In this document: in pieces, positions 31,981-40,761 of the stretch
Layout of the letters: each line of letters begins with the position of its first letter
How positions within the stretch are numbered: position 1 is the stretch's first letter
NCBI GenBank assembly: GCA_964612075.1
Contig: CAZTFC010000005.1
Location: forward strand, 1-64,000
DNA from: UBA2219 sp964612075
GTDB taxonomy: Bacteria; Desulfobacterota; Deferrimicrobia; Deferrimicrobiales; Deferrimicrobiaceae
Reading direction: 5' to 3'
DNA length: 64,000 bases
Notes under the pieces: generated by a model
Seen by the model: the letters and a program-made list of their open reading frames with translations, nothing else
The model's database searches: none
What the model was told of the DNA's origin: nothing
Program-made: the position numbers and the translations under genes

Positions 31981-34900
31981 TCATATGCTACTTCCCGCCT
32001 CGAAGCGGTTCAACAGGTTTCTGGCCGCCGAAAGCACCTCCTCGGGCGTTTCGCCGGACAGCCGCATCGACAGGATCTCCCCCCGGACGAAAGAGAAGGT
32101 CTTCCGTTCCTTCGTGACCCACCGGACCAGTTTGCCACGGTCGAAGGCGGAATGGGGGGAAAGTGCCAGAAAAAGGGTCCCGCCGCCGCGCTTGAGCTCC
32201 GCCACGCCGGCGCCGCGCATCGCGGAGCGCAGCCGGGCGAGGTCGCACAGCGCGCGGGCCGGAGGGGGAAGCCGCCCGAAGCGGTCCAGGAGCTCCATCT
32301 CGATCTCGTCGGCCGCGTCCACGGTCTTCGAGAGGGCGAGCCGGCGGTAGAACTGGAGGCGCTCGCCGGCTTCCGGGATGTAATCGTCCGGGAGGAACGC
32401 GGGGATCCGCAGGTCCAGCTCCGGCTCCTCCTCCTGCGCCGACGCCTTCCCGGAGATCTCCGCCACCGCCTCGGCGAGAAGCTGCGTGTACAGCTCGTAC
32501 CCGACCTGGTGGATCTGCCCGGACTGGTCCTTCCCGAGCAGGTTGCCCGCCCCCCGGATCTCCAGGTCGTGGGACGCGATCCGGAACCCCGATCCCAGCT
32601 CGGTGAGCTCCTCGAGGACCGCCAGCCGCTTCATGGCGTCCTGCGTGAGCGCCACGTCCCTCGGGACGAGGAAATAGGCGTAGGCCCGGTGGCGGTCGCG
32701 GCCGACCCGCCCCCGGAGCTGGTAGAGCTGGGCCAGGCCGAACCGGTGCGAGTGGTTCACCAGGATGGTGTTCGCGTTCGGCAGGTCGAGCCCCGCCTCG
32801 ATGATCGCGGTGCACAGCAGGATGTCGGCGCGACGCGCCGCGAAGTCGTCCATCGCCCGCGAGAGCCGCTCCTCCTCCATCTGCCCGTGGCCGACGGCGA
32901 TCCGGGCGCCCGGGAGCAGCTCCCGGAGGTATTTCTCCATCGCCGGCAGCGTCTGGACCCGGTTGTGGACGAAGAAGACCTGGCCGCCGCGGCGGACCTC
33001 CCGCTCCACCGCCTCCCGGATCGTCTCCCCGGAAAAGGGGACGACGAACGTCCGGATGGAGAGCCGGTCCTCCGGCGGCGTGGCGATGAGGCTCACGTCC
33101 CTCAAGCCCGAGAACGCCATGTGGAGCGTGCGCGGGATCGGGGTCGCCGAGAGGGTCAGCACGTCCACCGTCGCGCGCAGTTTCTTGAGCTTCTCCTTGT
33201 CGGCCACCCCGAACCGCTGCTCCTCGTCGATCACCACGAGGCCGAGGTCCCTGAACTTCACGTCCTTCTGCAGCAGCCGGTGCGTCCCGATGACGATGTC
33301 CACCGTCCCCCGCGCCAGCCCCTTCACCACGTCCGCCTGCTCCTTCCGCGCCCGGAAGCGGGAAAGGTTCTCGACGCGCACGGGGTACCCCGCGAGCCGC
33401 CGGGAGAAGGTCTGCTGGTGCTGCTCGGCGAGCACCGTCGTCGGCACGAGGACCGCCGCCTGGCGCCCCTCCATGGCCACCTTGAAGGCGGCGCGGACCG
33501 CGACCTCCGTCTTGCCGTATCCCACGTCGCCGCACACCAGGCGGTCCATCGGGGTCGCGGAGCCGAGGTCCGAGAGCACCGCCCGGATCGCCTCCTCCTG
33601 GTCCGGCGTCTCCTCGAAGGGGAAGGCGGCCTCGAACTCCCGGAAGACGGCGTCCGGCGGCGTGAAGGGCGCCTTCTCCGCGATCTGCCGCTTCGCCTGC
33701 AGGTCGATCAGCTCCTGGGCCATCGCCAGGAGCTCGTCGCGCACCTTTCGCCGCGCGCGCTGCCACGCGGTGCCCCCCAGCCGGGAGAGCTTCGCCCCCT
33801 CCTCCCCGGAGGCCACGTACCGCTGCACGCGGGACATCTTCTCCACGGGGACGAAGAGCCGGTCGCCCCCGGCGTACTCCAGCACCAGGAAGTCGCCTTC
33901 CGTGCCGGCCGCCTTCCGGCGGAGCAGCCCGCGGTAGATCCCGATGCCGTGGTCCACGTGCACCGCCGGGTCGTTCACCCTCAGCTCCGCCAGGGAGAAC
34001 TCGTCGGGCACGGCGACGGCCTCCCTGCGGGCCCGCCGCGCCCGGGTCTTCTCCCCGAAGATCTCGGTCTCCGTGACGACGGCGGCGGACAGCTCCGGCG
34101 CCCGGAACCCCCGCGCCACCTCCGAGGCGCACAGGAACACCCCCCGGTCGCGCTCCAGCGCCTCGCGAATCGTGTCGACCCTCGAGATCGGGAGGGCGTA
34201 GCGGGAAAGGAGGTCCTCCATGCGGCCCACGTGGGACGGGGTGAGCGACGTGACGACGAACCTCTCCCCCCTCTTCCACCACTCCCTCGCCTCCGTCGCG
34301 AGCGGATAGAGGAGCCCTTCCGAGGATGCGTCGGCGGTGCGGCGCCGGATGTCCTCGTTCCCCTCGGCCGAAGCCTCGCCCCGCAGCGGGTCCGGCCGCC
34401 CGAAGGGGGGGACCTCGATCGCGTCGAAGGCGAGGAGCGGGAGGCCAGCGATGGCGGCGTGCCATTCCTCTTCCGTGACCAGCAGCTCCTCCGGCGGGGG
34501 GAACCCGGCCTCCTCCCCCGCGATCCCGTGGTTCTCCCGGGCGTCGTCGAGGGCGTTGCGGAGCGCGGAGAGGCACGCCACGGAATCGACCGCGACCGCG
34601 AGGGTCCCTTCGGGCAGGTAGGAGAAGAGCGGAGCGGCGCCGCCGTAGAGCCTCGGCAGGAGCGCCTCCGAGCCGTGGAAGCGGATCCCCTGCCGGATCG
34701 TGTCCGCCCAGGGGGCCCCTTCCCTCCCGGAAACCGCCGCCGCAAGGAACGGCTCCCGGGTGATCAGCTGGGAGCAGGGGAGGACGGTCAGCCGTTCCGG
34801 CCCGTCCCCTTCCCGGGCGCCCGCCGGGACCGTCCGCTGCGTCTGCGGATGGAACCGGCGCACGGACTCGACGATGTCGTCGTCCAGGAGGATGCGCGCC

Positions 34901-35454
34901 GGAAGGAGGTGCGCGGGGCTGTACACGTCGACGATCCCGCCGCGCACTGCGAAGTCCCCGGGATCGGACGCCGCGGGGAGGCGGGCGTACCCGAGGGAGA
35001 CGAGCTTCGCGGAGAACGCCCCGATGTCGATCCGGTCGCCCGCCCCGATCGTCTCCACCGCGTCGAGGAAGACCTCGGGCGGAACGGTCTTCTCGACCGC
35101 GGCGTGGGCGGAGGCCACCACGACGACGGGAGGCCCCGCGAGGATCCGGTGAAGCGCCCGCATCCGGTCGTGGACCGCCGGGAGGTAGGGAGAAGCCTGC
35201 TCGTAAGGATCCACCTCGACGGAAGGGTACGGCAGCACGAGGTCGGGCCCGAGGTACGCGGACAGCTCCCGGGCCGCCTCTTCCGCCTCCTTCGCGTCGG
35301 GGCACAGGTAAAGGACCGTCCGGGAAAGGCGCGAAAAGAGCTTCGCGGCGAGGAACGCGCGCGCGCCGGGCGGGACGCGCATCCACTGGACGCACGGCGG
35401 GGCCCCGCGCTTCCCGAGGGCCAGCGCGACATGCTCGAAAGACAGCGTGATCAT
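31981..35454 (-). CDS. mfd: Transcription-repair coupling factor
   Basis: Mfd removes stalled RNA polymerase and recruits UvrA. The roughly 1157-residue protein has the UvrB-like N-terminal part, an RNA-polymerase-interacting domain (VHVDHGIGIYRGL), and helicase motifs: Walker A GDVGYGKTEVA, DEEQ box VIDEEQRFGV, SATPIPRTLHM, and the motif RGRVGRDRHRAYAY. The C-terminal domain (GAGNLLGKDQSG, then the UvrA-binding region) is present. I start at ATG 35454. GTG 35499 would overlap the nadA stop as GTGA and add 15 residues; neither has a clear ribosome site. Confidence 0.95.
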   Translation of the reverse strand: MITLSFEHVALALGKRGAPPCVQWMRVPPGARAFLAAKLFSRLSRTVLYLCPDAKEAEEAARELSAYLGPDLVLPYPSVEVDPYEQASPYLPAVHDRMRALHRILAGPPVVVVASAHAAVEKTVPPEVFLDAVETIGAGDRIDIGAFSAKLVSLGYARLPAASDPGDFAVRGGIVDVYSPAHLLPARILLDDDIVESVRRFHPQTQRTVPAGAREGDGPERLTVLPCSQLITREPFLAAAVSGREGAPWADTIRQGIRFHGSEALLPRLYGGAAPLFSYLPEGTLAVAVDSVACLSALRNALDDARENHGIAGEEAGFPPPEELLVTEEEWHAAIAGLPLLAFDAIEVPPFGRPDPLRGEASAEGNEDIRRRTADASSEGLLYPLATEAREWWKRGERFVVTSLTPSHVGRMEDLLSRYALPISRVDTIREALERDRGVFLCASEVARGFRAPELSAAVVTETEIFGEKTRARRARREAVAVPDEFSLAELRVNDPAVHVDHGIGIYRGLLRRKAAGTEGDFLVLEYAGGDRLFVPVEKMSRVQRYVASGEEGAKLSRLGGTAWQRARRKVRDELLAMAQELIDLQAKRQIAEKAPFTPPDAVFREFEAAFPFEETPDQEEAIRAVLSDLGSATPMDRLVCGDVGYGKTEVAVRAAFKVAMEGRQAAVLVPTTVLAEQHQQTFSRRLAGYPVRVENLSRFRARKEQADVVKGLARGTVDIVIGTHRLLQKDVKFRDLGLVVIDEEQRFGVADKEKLKKLRATVDVLTLSATPIPRTLHMAFSGLRDVSLIATPPEDRLSIRTFVVPFSGETIREAVEREVRRGGQVFFVHNRVQTLPAMEKYLRELLPGARIAVGHGQMEEERLSRAMDDFAARRADILLCTAIIEAGLDLPNANTILVNHSHRFGLAQLYQLRGRVGRDRHRAYAYFLVPRDVALTQDAMKRLAVLEELTELGSGFRIASHDLEIRGAGNLLGKDQSGQIHQVGYELYTQLLAEAVAEISGKASAQEEEPELDLRIPAFLPDDYIPEAGERLQFYRRLALSKTVDAADEIEMELLDRFGRLPPPARALCDLARLRSAMRGAGVAELKRGGGTLFLALSPHSAFDRGKLVRWVTKERKTFSFVRGEILSMRLSGETPEEVLSAARNLLNRFEAGSSI

Positions 35455-35495
35455 CGGGGGCACTCTTGATCTTATTGTGGATTCCAGGCTGCGGC

Positions 35496-36425
35496 TCACA
35501 CCGCGTCGCGCGGCACGGCGAGCATTGCGTCGAGGGCCGCCTTCGCCTTGAGGCGGGTCCCTTCCGGCACGCGGACCGACGGCGACATCGAAACCAGCGA
35601 GTCACGGACGTCCTTCAGGGTGATGATCTTCATGTTGAGGCAGATCATGGCCCGGGAGGGGACGTGGAACAGCTTCCCCGGGTTCTCCTTCCGCAGCCGG
35701 TACAGGATCCCCGACTCCGTGGCCACGACGAACTCCTTCCCGGCCGAGCGCCTGCAGAACTCCAGCATTCCGGACGTGGAGAGGACGGCGTCCGCCATCT
35801 CCACCACCTCCGGCCGGCATTCCGGGTGGACGACGAGGAGCGCGCCGGGATGCGCCTCCTTCTCCTTCGCCACCTCCGCCGTGGTGAGGCGGTCGTGGGT
35901 GGGGCAGTAGCCGTCCCACCAGGAAAGCTTCCTCCCCGAGATCTTTTGGACGTAGTGCGCCAGGTTCCGGTCGGGGACCATGAAGATCTCCCTCCCCTCC
36001 GGGATCGACCGGACGACGTTCACGGCGTTTCCCGACGTGCAGCAGATGTCGGAGAGCGCCTTGACCTCCGCGGAGGAGTTGACGTACGTCACCACGACGG
36101 CGTCCGGGCGCTCGCGCCGGTACGCCGCCAGCTGGGCGGGCCGGATCATGTCCGCCATCGGGCAGCCCGCCTCCAGGCGGGGGAGCAGGACGGTCTTGTC
36201 CGGGGAAAGGATCGACGCGCTCTCCGCCATGAAGTGGACGCCGCAGAAGACGATCACGTCGGCGGAGGTCTTCGCCGCCTCGATCGAAAGGCCCAGGGAA
36301 TCGCCCGTGATGTCCGCGATCTCCTGCACCTCGTCCCGCTGGTAGTTGTGCGCCAGCAGCACGGCGTTCCTTTCCTTCAACAGCTCGCGGATCTCCCCGG
36401 CCAGCGCGGCCTGTTCCGTGTCCAT
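35496..36425 (-). CDS. nadA: Quinolinate synthase
   Basis: NadA condenses iminoaspartate with dihydroxyacetone phosphate to quinolinate in de novo NAD synthesis, using a [4Fe-4S] cluster. The 309-residue protein has NADA signatures LLAHNYQRDEVQEIAD and DSLGLSIEA, and cysteines in VFCGVHFMAE, DICCTSGNA and VHPECRPEV that supply cluster ligands. It shows the AVVVTYVNSSAEVKA segment. It begins four bases after gpsA and precedes mfd, in the long minus-strand run. nadB and nadC are not in the window. Confidence 0.96.
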   Translation of the reverse strand: MDTEQAALAGEIRELLKERNAVLLAHNYQRDEVQEIADITGDSLGLSIEAAKTSADVIVFCGVHFMAESASILSPDKTVLLPRLEAGCPMADMIRPAQLAAYRRERPDAVVVTYVNSSAEVKALSDICCTSGNAVNVVRSIPEGREIFMVPDRNLAHYVQKISGRKLSWWDGYCPTHDRLTTAEVAKEKEAHPGALLVVHPECRPEVVEMADAVLSTSGMLEFCRRSAGKEFVVATESGILYRLRKENPGKLFHVPSRAMICLNMKIITLKDVRDSLVSMSPSVRVPEGTRLKAKAALDAMLAVPRDAV

Positions 36426-36429
36426 GGCC

Positions 36430-37446
36430 CTACTCTTTCTCCCTCTTCAGCGTCCTCGAGAACAGCTCCGACACCGCGCCCCTCGCGTCCTTCCCTTCAT
36501 GCAGGATGCGGAAAACCTGCTCCGAGATCGGCATGGGGACCCCCGTCCGGGCCGACAGCTCCACCGCCGACCGCGCGGTGAGGAACCCCTCGGCCACCAT
36601 CGTCATCCCCCCCAGGATCTCCCCGACCGGCTCCCCGCGCCCCACCCGCACCCCGACGGTGCGGTTGCGGGAGAGGTCCCCGGTGCAGGTGAGCACCAGG
36701 TCCCCGATGCCGGACAGCCCCGCGAAGGTCTGCGGGTGCGCGCCGAGGCGCACCCCCAGCCGGGTGATCTCCGCCAGCCCCCTGGAAATGAGGAGCGCCC
36801 GGGCGTTGTGCCCGAACCCCAGGCCGTCGCAGATCCCCGCCGCGATGGCCATCACGTTCTTCAGGGCGCCGCCGATCTCGATCCCGACGACGTCGTCGTC
36901 GGCGTAGAGGCGGAACCGGGCGCCCGCCAGCGCGTGCTGCAGGCGCCGGGCGACCTCGAGGTTCTCCGCCGCCACCGTGGCCCCCGTCGGCTTTCCCTCC
37001 CCCACCTCGCGGGCGAAGGTCGGGCCGGAAAGGACGGCCACGCGGGGCGCGTGCCCCGGCGACGCGCCCGCGAGCAGCTCCGTCATCCGCAGCAGCGTCC
37101 CGTTCTCCACTCCCTTGGCCAGGGAGACGAGGCAGGCGTCGGCGGACAAAAACGGCGCAACCCTCGCGGCGACGCCGCGCATGTGGTGCGAAGGCACCGC
37201 GAAGGCCACCACGGACTTCCCCGCGACCGCCTCGGCGAGGTCGTTCGTCGGCCGGACCGCCCCGGGAACGGCGATGCCGGGGAGGAACGACCGGTTCTCC
37301 CGGTTCCGCAGGATGGAGTCGCGGACCTCCTCCTCGTGCGCCCAGAGGGCGACGTCGCCGTAGCTCTCCGCCAGCATGATCGCGAAGGCGGTCCCCCACG
37401 ACCCCGCCCCCACGACGGCAACCGACTCGTTCCGGCCCCCGGTCAC
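36430..37446 (-). CDS. gpsA: Glycerol-3-phosphate dehydrogenase [NAD(P)+]
   Basis: GpsA makes sn-glycerol-3-phosphate from dihydroxyacetone phosphate for phospholipid synthesis. The 338-residue protein has the Rossmann motif VAVVGAGSWGTAFA, the substrate region SLAKGVENGT, the catalytic-lysine segment GGALKNVMAIAAG, and GIGDLVLTCTGDLSRN. The frame remains open far upstream, but the GTG at 37446 overlaps the previous stop (GTGA) and gives family length. It is third in the run starting with gyrA. Confidence 0.95.
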   Translation of the reverse strand: MTGGRNESVAVVGAGSWGTAFAIMLAESYGDVALWAHEEEVRDSILRNRENRSFLPGIAVPGAVRPTNDLAEAVAGKSVVAFAVPSHHMRGVAARVAPFLSADACLVSLAKGVENGTLLRMTELLAGASPGHAPRVAVLSGPTFAREVGEGKPTGATVAAENLEVARRLQHALAGARFRLYADDDVVGIEIGGALKNVMAIAAGICDGLGFGHNARALLISRGLAEITRLGVRLGAHPQTFAGLSGIGDLVLTCTGDLSRNRTVGVRVGRGEPVGEILGGMTMVAEGFLTARSAVELSARTGVPMPISEQVFRILHEGKDARGAVSELFSRTLKREKE

Positions 37447-38267
37447 CGGCTCCCCCCTTCCCGCTGCCGCCCCGACTCCGCGGCGCGGCGTTTCAGCCGT
37501 TCGATCTTTCCCGCGACGTACGCCGGGTCGTCCCAGTCGCCCCGGATCGCTTCGTACTGGTCGATCGCCCCCGGAAGGTCCCCACGCCCCTCGAGCGACT
37601 GCGCCAGCCCCCAGCGTGCCCTGGCGGCGGCCCGGCGGTCGCCCGCCAGGAACAGGAGCTTGCGGAACTCCCGTTCCGCGTCGTCGTAGCGTCGCTGCCC
37701 GAGCCGGGCGTGGGCCAGCATCCAGCGCCCTTCCGCCGCCCGGCCGGAGAGAGGGTGCTTCTCCAGCAGCTCGGAGAGCGCCTCGGCCTGCCGGTCGACC
37801 TCGCCCGCGGCGGAGCGGGCGTGCGCCAGGAGGAACAGCACCTCGTCCATCCGCTCGAACCGGGGGAACTCCTTCCGGATCCGCTCGAGGGCGCCGGCCG
37901 ACGCCGCGGCGTCCATGTACTGCAGCAGGTGGATCTCGGAGCTGCGCAGCAGCGCCTGCGGGACCTCGGCGACCCTCGGGTAGTTGTACACGAGGGAGCC
38001 GTACGCTTCCAGCGCGGCGGGGAAATTCCGGTAATAGGCGCCGAAGAGGTCCCCCTGGCGCAGCAGGGCGGCCGGCGCGTACCGCGACTGGGGGTGCTCC
38101 CGGGCGACGGCGCGGAAGCCGGAGAGCGCGCTTTCCATCCGCTGCGCGAGAAGCTCCTTCTCCGCCCGCTCGTACCGCTCCCTCGCCGGGTCCCCGCACG
38201 CCGACGCGAGGAGAAGCCAGCAAAGGAGGAGGACGCTACGCCGCCTCCCGGCCCGCCCTCGGGCCAT
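37443..38267 (-). CDS. TPR-repeat lipoprotein (BamD/YbgF-like)
   Basis: This 274-residue outer-envelope lipoprotein has signal (SVLLLCWLLLASAC) with lipobox ASAC. The mature part is a string of tetratricopeptide helices: ERAEKELLAQRMESALSGF, APAALLRQGDLFGAYY, AEGRWMLAHARLGQRRYDDA and ARWGLAQSLEGRGDLPGAID. Such proteins scaffold outer-membrane or peptidoglycan machinery. BamD is the closest functional analogy, but identity is too low to name it. It lies three bases after gyrA and overlaps gpsA (GTGA), an odd place for an assembly factor. Confidence 0.8.
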   Translation of the reverse strand: MARGRAGRRRSVLLLCWLLLASACGDPARERYERAEKELLAQRMESALSGFRAVAREHPQSRYAPAALLRQGDLFGAYYRNFPAALEAYGSLVYNYPRVAEVPQALLRSSEIHLLQYMDAAASAGALERIRKEFPRFERMDEVLFLLAHARSAAGEVDRQAEALSELLEKHPLSGRAAEGRWMLAHARLGQRRYDDAEREFRKLLFLAGDRRAAARARWGLAQSLEGRGDLPGAIDQYEAIRGDWDDPAYVAGKIERLKRRAAESGRQREGGSR

Positions 38268-38270
38268 CCG

Positions 38271-40703
38271 TCACTCTTCCTTCTCCGCCAGGCGGGCGAT
38301 CGACGCGACCCGCTCGCTCTCCTCGAGGCCGATCAGGCGGACCCCCTGGGTGTTGCGGCCGATCACCCGGATCTCCCCGACCGCCATGCGGATGATCTTT
38401 CCGCCGTCGGTGACCAGCATCACGTCATCGGTATCGAGCACCTGGCAGACGCCTGCGACCGGCCCGGTCTTCTCCGTCACCTTGAGGGTGATCACCCCTT
38501 TGCCGCCCCGGGACTGCTTGCGGTACTCCTCCACGGCCGTGCGCTTCCCGTACCCCTTCCCGGTGACGGTCAGCATGGTCCCCTGCGGGCGGAGAATGTC
38601 CATCCCTACGACGACGTCCCCCTCCTCGAGGTCGATGCCGCGCACCCCGACCGCCGCGCGCCCCATCGACCGGACGTCCTCCTCGTGGAACCGGATCGAC
38701 ATCCCCTGGCGGGTGGAGAGGAACACCTCTTCCTGCCCGGCGGTGATGGCCGTGGCGATCAGCCGGTCCCCCTCGTTCATCCCCATGGCGATGATGCCGC
38801 CGGAACGCGGGCGGGAATACTCCATGAGCCCCGTCTTCTTGATGGTCCCCTGCGCGGTGGCCGTGACGACGTACTTCCCCTCCTCGAACTCCCGCACGGG
38901 GAGGATCGAGGCGATGGACTCGCCCGGGGAGAGCGAGAGCAGGTTCACGACGGCGCGCCCCTTCGACGCGCGCCCCGCCTCGGGCAGCTCGTGGACCTTG
39001 AGCCAGTACACCTTCCCCTGGTCGGAGAAGAACAGCACGTACGTGTGCATCGACGCGATGAAGAGCATCGAGACGAAATCCTCCTCCTTCGTCCCCATGC
39101 CGACCTTCCCGCGCCCGCCGCGCCGCTGCGTCCGGTAGAGGCTGATCGGGTTGCGCTTGATGTAGCCGCTGTGGGAGACGGTGACCACCATCTCCTCGTC
39201 CACGATCAGGTCCTCGAGCCGCAGGTCCTTCGTCTCCCGCTGGATCTCGGAGCGACGCGCGTCGCCGTAGGCGTCCCGGACCTGGCGGAACTCCTCCGCG
39301 ATCACGCGGAGCAGCTCCGCCTCCTCGGCGAGGATTTTCTTCAGCCGCGCGATCTCCTCGCGGACCTCCTTGAGCTCCTGCAGGATCTTGTCGCGCTCCA
39401 GGCCGGTCAGGCGCCGCAGCTGCATGTCGAGGATCGCCTGCGCCTGGATCTCCGACAGGCGGAACTTCGCCATCAGCCCGTCCTTGGCCTCCTTCTGGTC
39501 CTTCGAGGCGCGGATCAGCTTGATGATCGCGTCGATGTGGTCGAGGGCGATCTTCAGCCCCTCGAGGATGTGCTCCCGGGCTTCCGCCTTGCGGAGCAGG
39601 AAGATCGTCCTGCGGGTGACGACCTCCTTCCGGAAGGCGAGGAACTCCTCGAGGAGCTCCTTCAGGTTCATCGTCCGCGGCCGGTTCTGGACGATGGCCA
39701 GGAGCTGCACCCCGAAGGAGACCTGCATCTGCGTCGACTTGTAGAGGTTGTTCAGGACGACCTCGGCCACGGCGTCCTTCTTCAGCTCCACGACCACGCG
39801 CATCCCGTCGCGGTCGGACTCGTCGCGGATGTCGGAGACCTCGTCGAGCTCCTTCTCGCGCACCATCTCCGCGATCCGCTCGATGAGCCGGGACTTGTTG
39901 ACCTGGTACGGGATCTCCGTGATGATGATCGACTCCCGGTCGCCCTTCTTCGCCTTCTCGATGAACGCCCGGGCGCGGATCTGCACGGAGCCCCGCCCCG
40001 TGCGGTACGCCTCGCGCACGCCGTCGATGCCGTAGAGGATCCCGCCGGTGGGGAAGTCGGGGGCCGGGATGTGCTCCATGAGGCCGTCGATCGTGACCTC
40101 GGGGTCGGCGATCAGGGCGAGCAGGGCGCTCACCACCTCGCCGAGGTTGTGCGGCGGGATCGACGTTGCCATCCCGACGGCGATCCCCGCGCTCCCGTTG
40201 ACCAGCAGGTTCGGGATCCGCGACGGCAGGACGCGCGGCTCCGGCAGGGAGCCGTCGTAGTTGGGGATCATCTCGACGGTTTCCTTGTCGAGATCGGAGA
40301 GCAGCTCCCCCGTCACCTTGGCCATGCGGACCTCGGTGTACCGCATGGCGGCCGCCGAGTCTCCGTCGACCGAGCCGAAGTTCCCCTGCCCGTCGACCAG
40401 CGGGTACCGGAGGGAGAAGTCCTGCACCATCCGCACCAGGGCGTCGTACACGGCGCTGTCGCCGTGCGGGTGGTACTTGCCGATGACGTCGCCGACGATG
40501 CGGGCCGACTTCTTGTACGGCTTGCCGTACTCGTTGCCCAGCTCGTGCATCGCGAAGAGGATGCGGCGCTGGACGGGCTTGAGGCCGTCCCGGACGTCGG
40601 GCAGCGCCCGCCCCACGATGACGCTCATCGCGTAGTCGAGGTAGCTCTGGCGCATCTCGTCCTGGATGGCGCGCGGGTACACCGGCTTCTGGAACAGGTC
40701 CAT
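38271..40703 (-). CDS. gyrA: DNA gyrase subunit A
   Basis: GyrA cuts and rejoins DNA to introduce negative supercoils with GyrB. The 810-residue protein carries the active-site tyrosine Tyr122 in AAMRYTEVR, at the Escherichia coli position. The quinolone-resistance region is wild type: Ser83 and Asp87 in GDSAVYD. The GyrA box QRRGGRG at about residue 535 distinguishes it from ParC. The C-terminal beta-pinwheel is shorter than in E. coli (875 residues). It is the first gene of the minus-strand run that continues through mfd to uvrA. gyrB is not in this window. Confidence 0.97.
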   Translation of the reverse strand: MDLFQKPVYPRAIQDEMRQSYLDYAMSVIVGRALPDVRDGLKPVQRRILFAMHELGNEYGKPYKKSARIVGDVIGKYHPHGDSAVYDALVRMVQDFSLRYPLVDGQGNFGSVDGDSAAAMRYTEVRMAKVTGELLSDLDKETVEMIPNYDGSLPEPRVLPSRIPNLLVNGSAGIAVGMATSIPPHNLGEVVSALLALIADPEVTIDGLMEHIPAPDFPTGGILYGIDGVREAYRTGRGSVQIRARAFIEKAKKGDRESIIITEIPYQVNKSRLIERIAEMVREKELDEVSDIRDESDRDGMRVVVELKKDAVAEVVLNNLYKSTQMQVSFGVQLLAIVQNRPRTMNLKELLEEFLAFRKEVVTRRTIFLLRKAEAREHILEGLKIALDHIDAIIKLIRASKDQKEAKDGLMAKFRLSEIQAQAILDMQLRRLTGLERDKILQELKEVREEIARLKKILAEEAELLRVIAEEFRQVRDAYGDARRSEIQRETKDLRLEDLIVDEEMVVTVSHSGYIKRNPISLYRTQRRGGRGKVGMGTKEEDFVSMLFIASMHTYVLFFSDQGKVYWLKVHELPEAGRASKGRAVVNLLSLSPGESIASILPVREFEEGKYVVTATAQGTIKKTGLMEYSRPRSGGIIAMGMNEGDRLIATAITAGQEEVFLSTRQGMSIRFHEEDVRSMGRAAVGVRGIDLEEGDVVVGMDILRPQGTMLTVTGKGYGKRTAVEEYRKQSRGGKGVITLKVTEKTGPVAGVCQVLDTDDVMLVTDGGKIIRMAVGEIRVIGRNTQGVRLIGLEESERVASIARLAEKEE

Positions 40704-40761
40704 CGGGTGCCTTCAGACTCCTTCGGGCGTTGAATGAATGACTGATTCTATCACGGCCGGC

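Noticed and set aside
32152..35469. 1105-codon frame antisense to mfd
   Set aside because: Composition is His/Arg/Pro-rich with no recognisable fold, and Mfd on the other strand is unambiguous.
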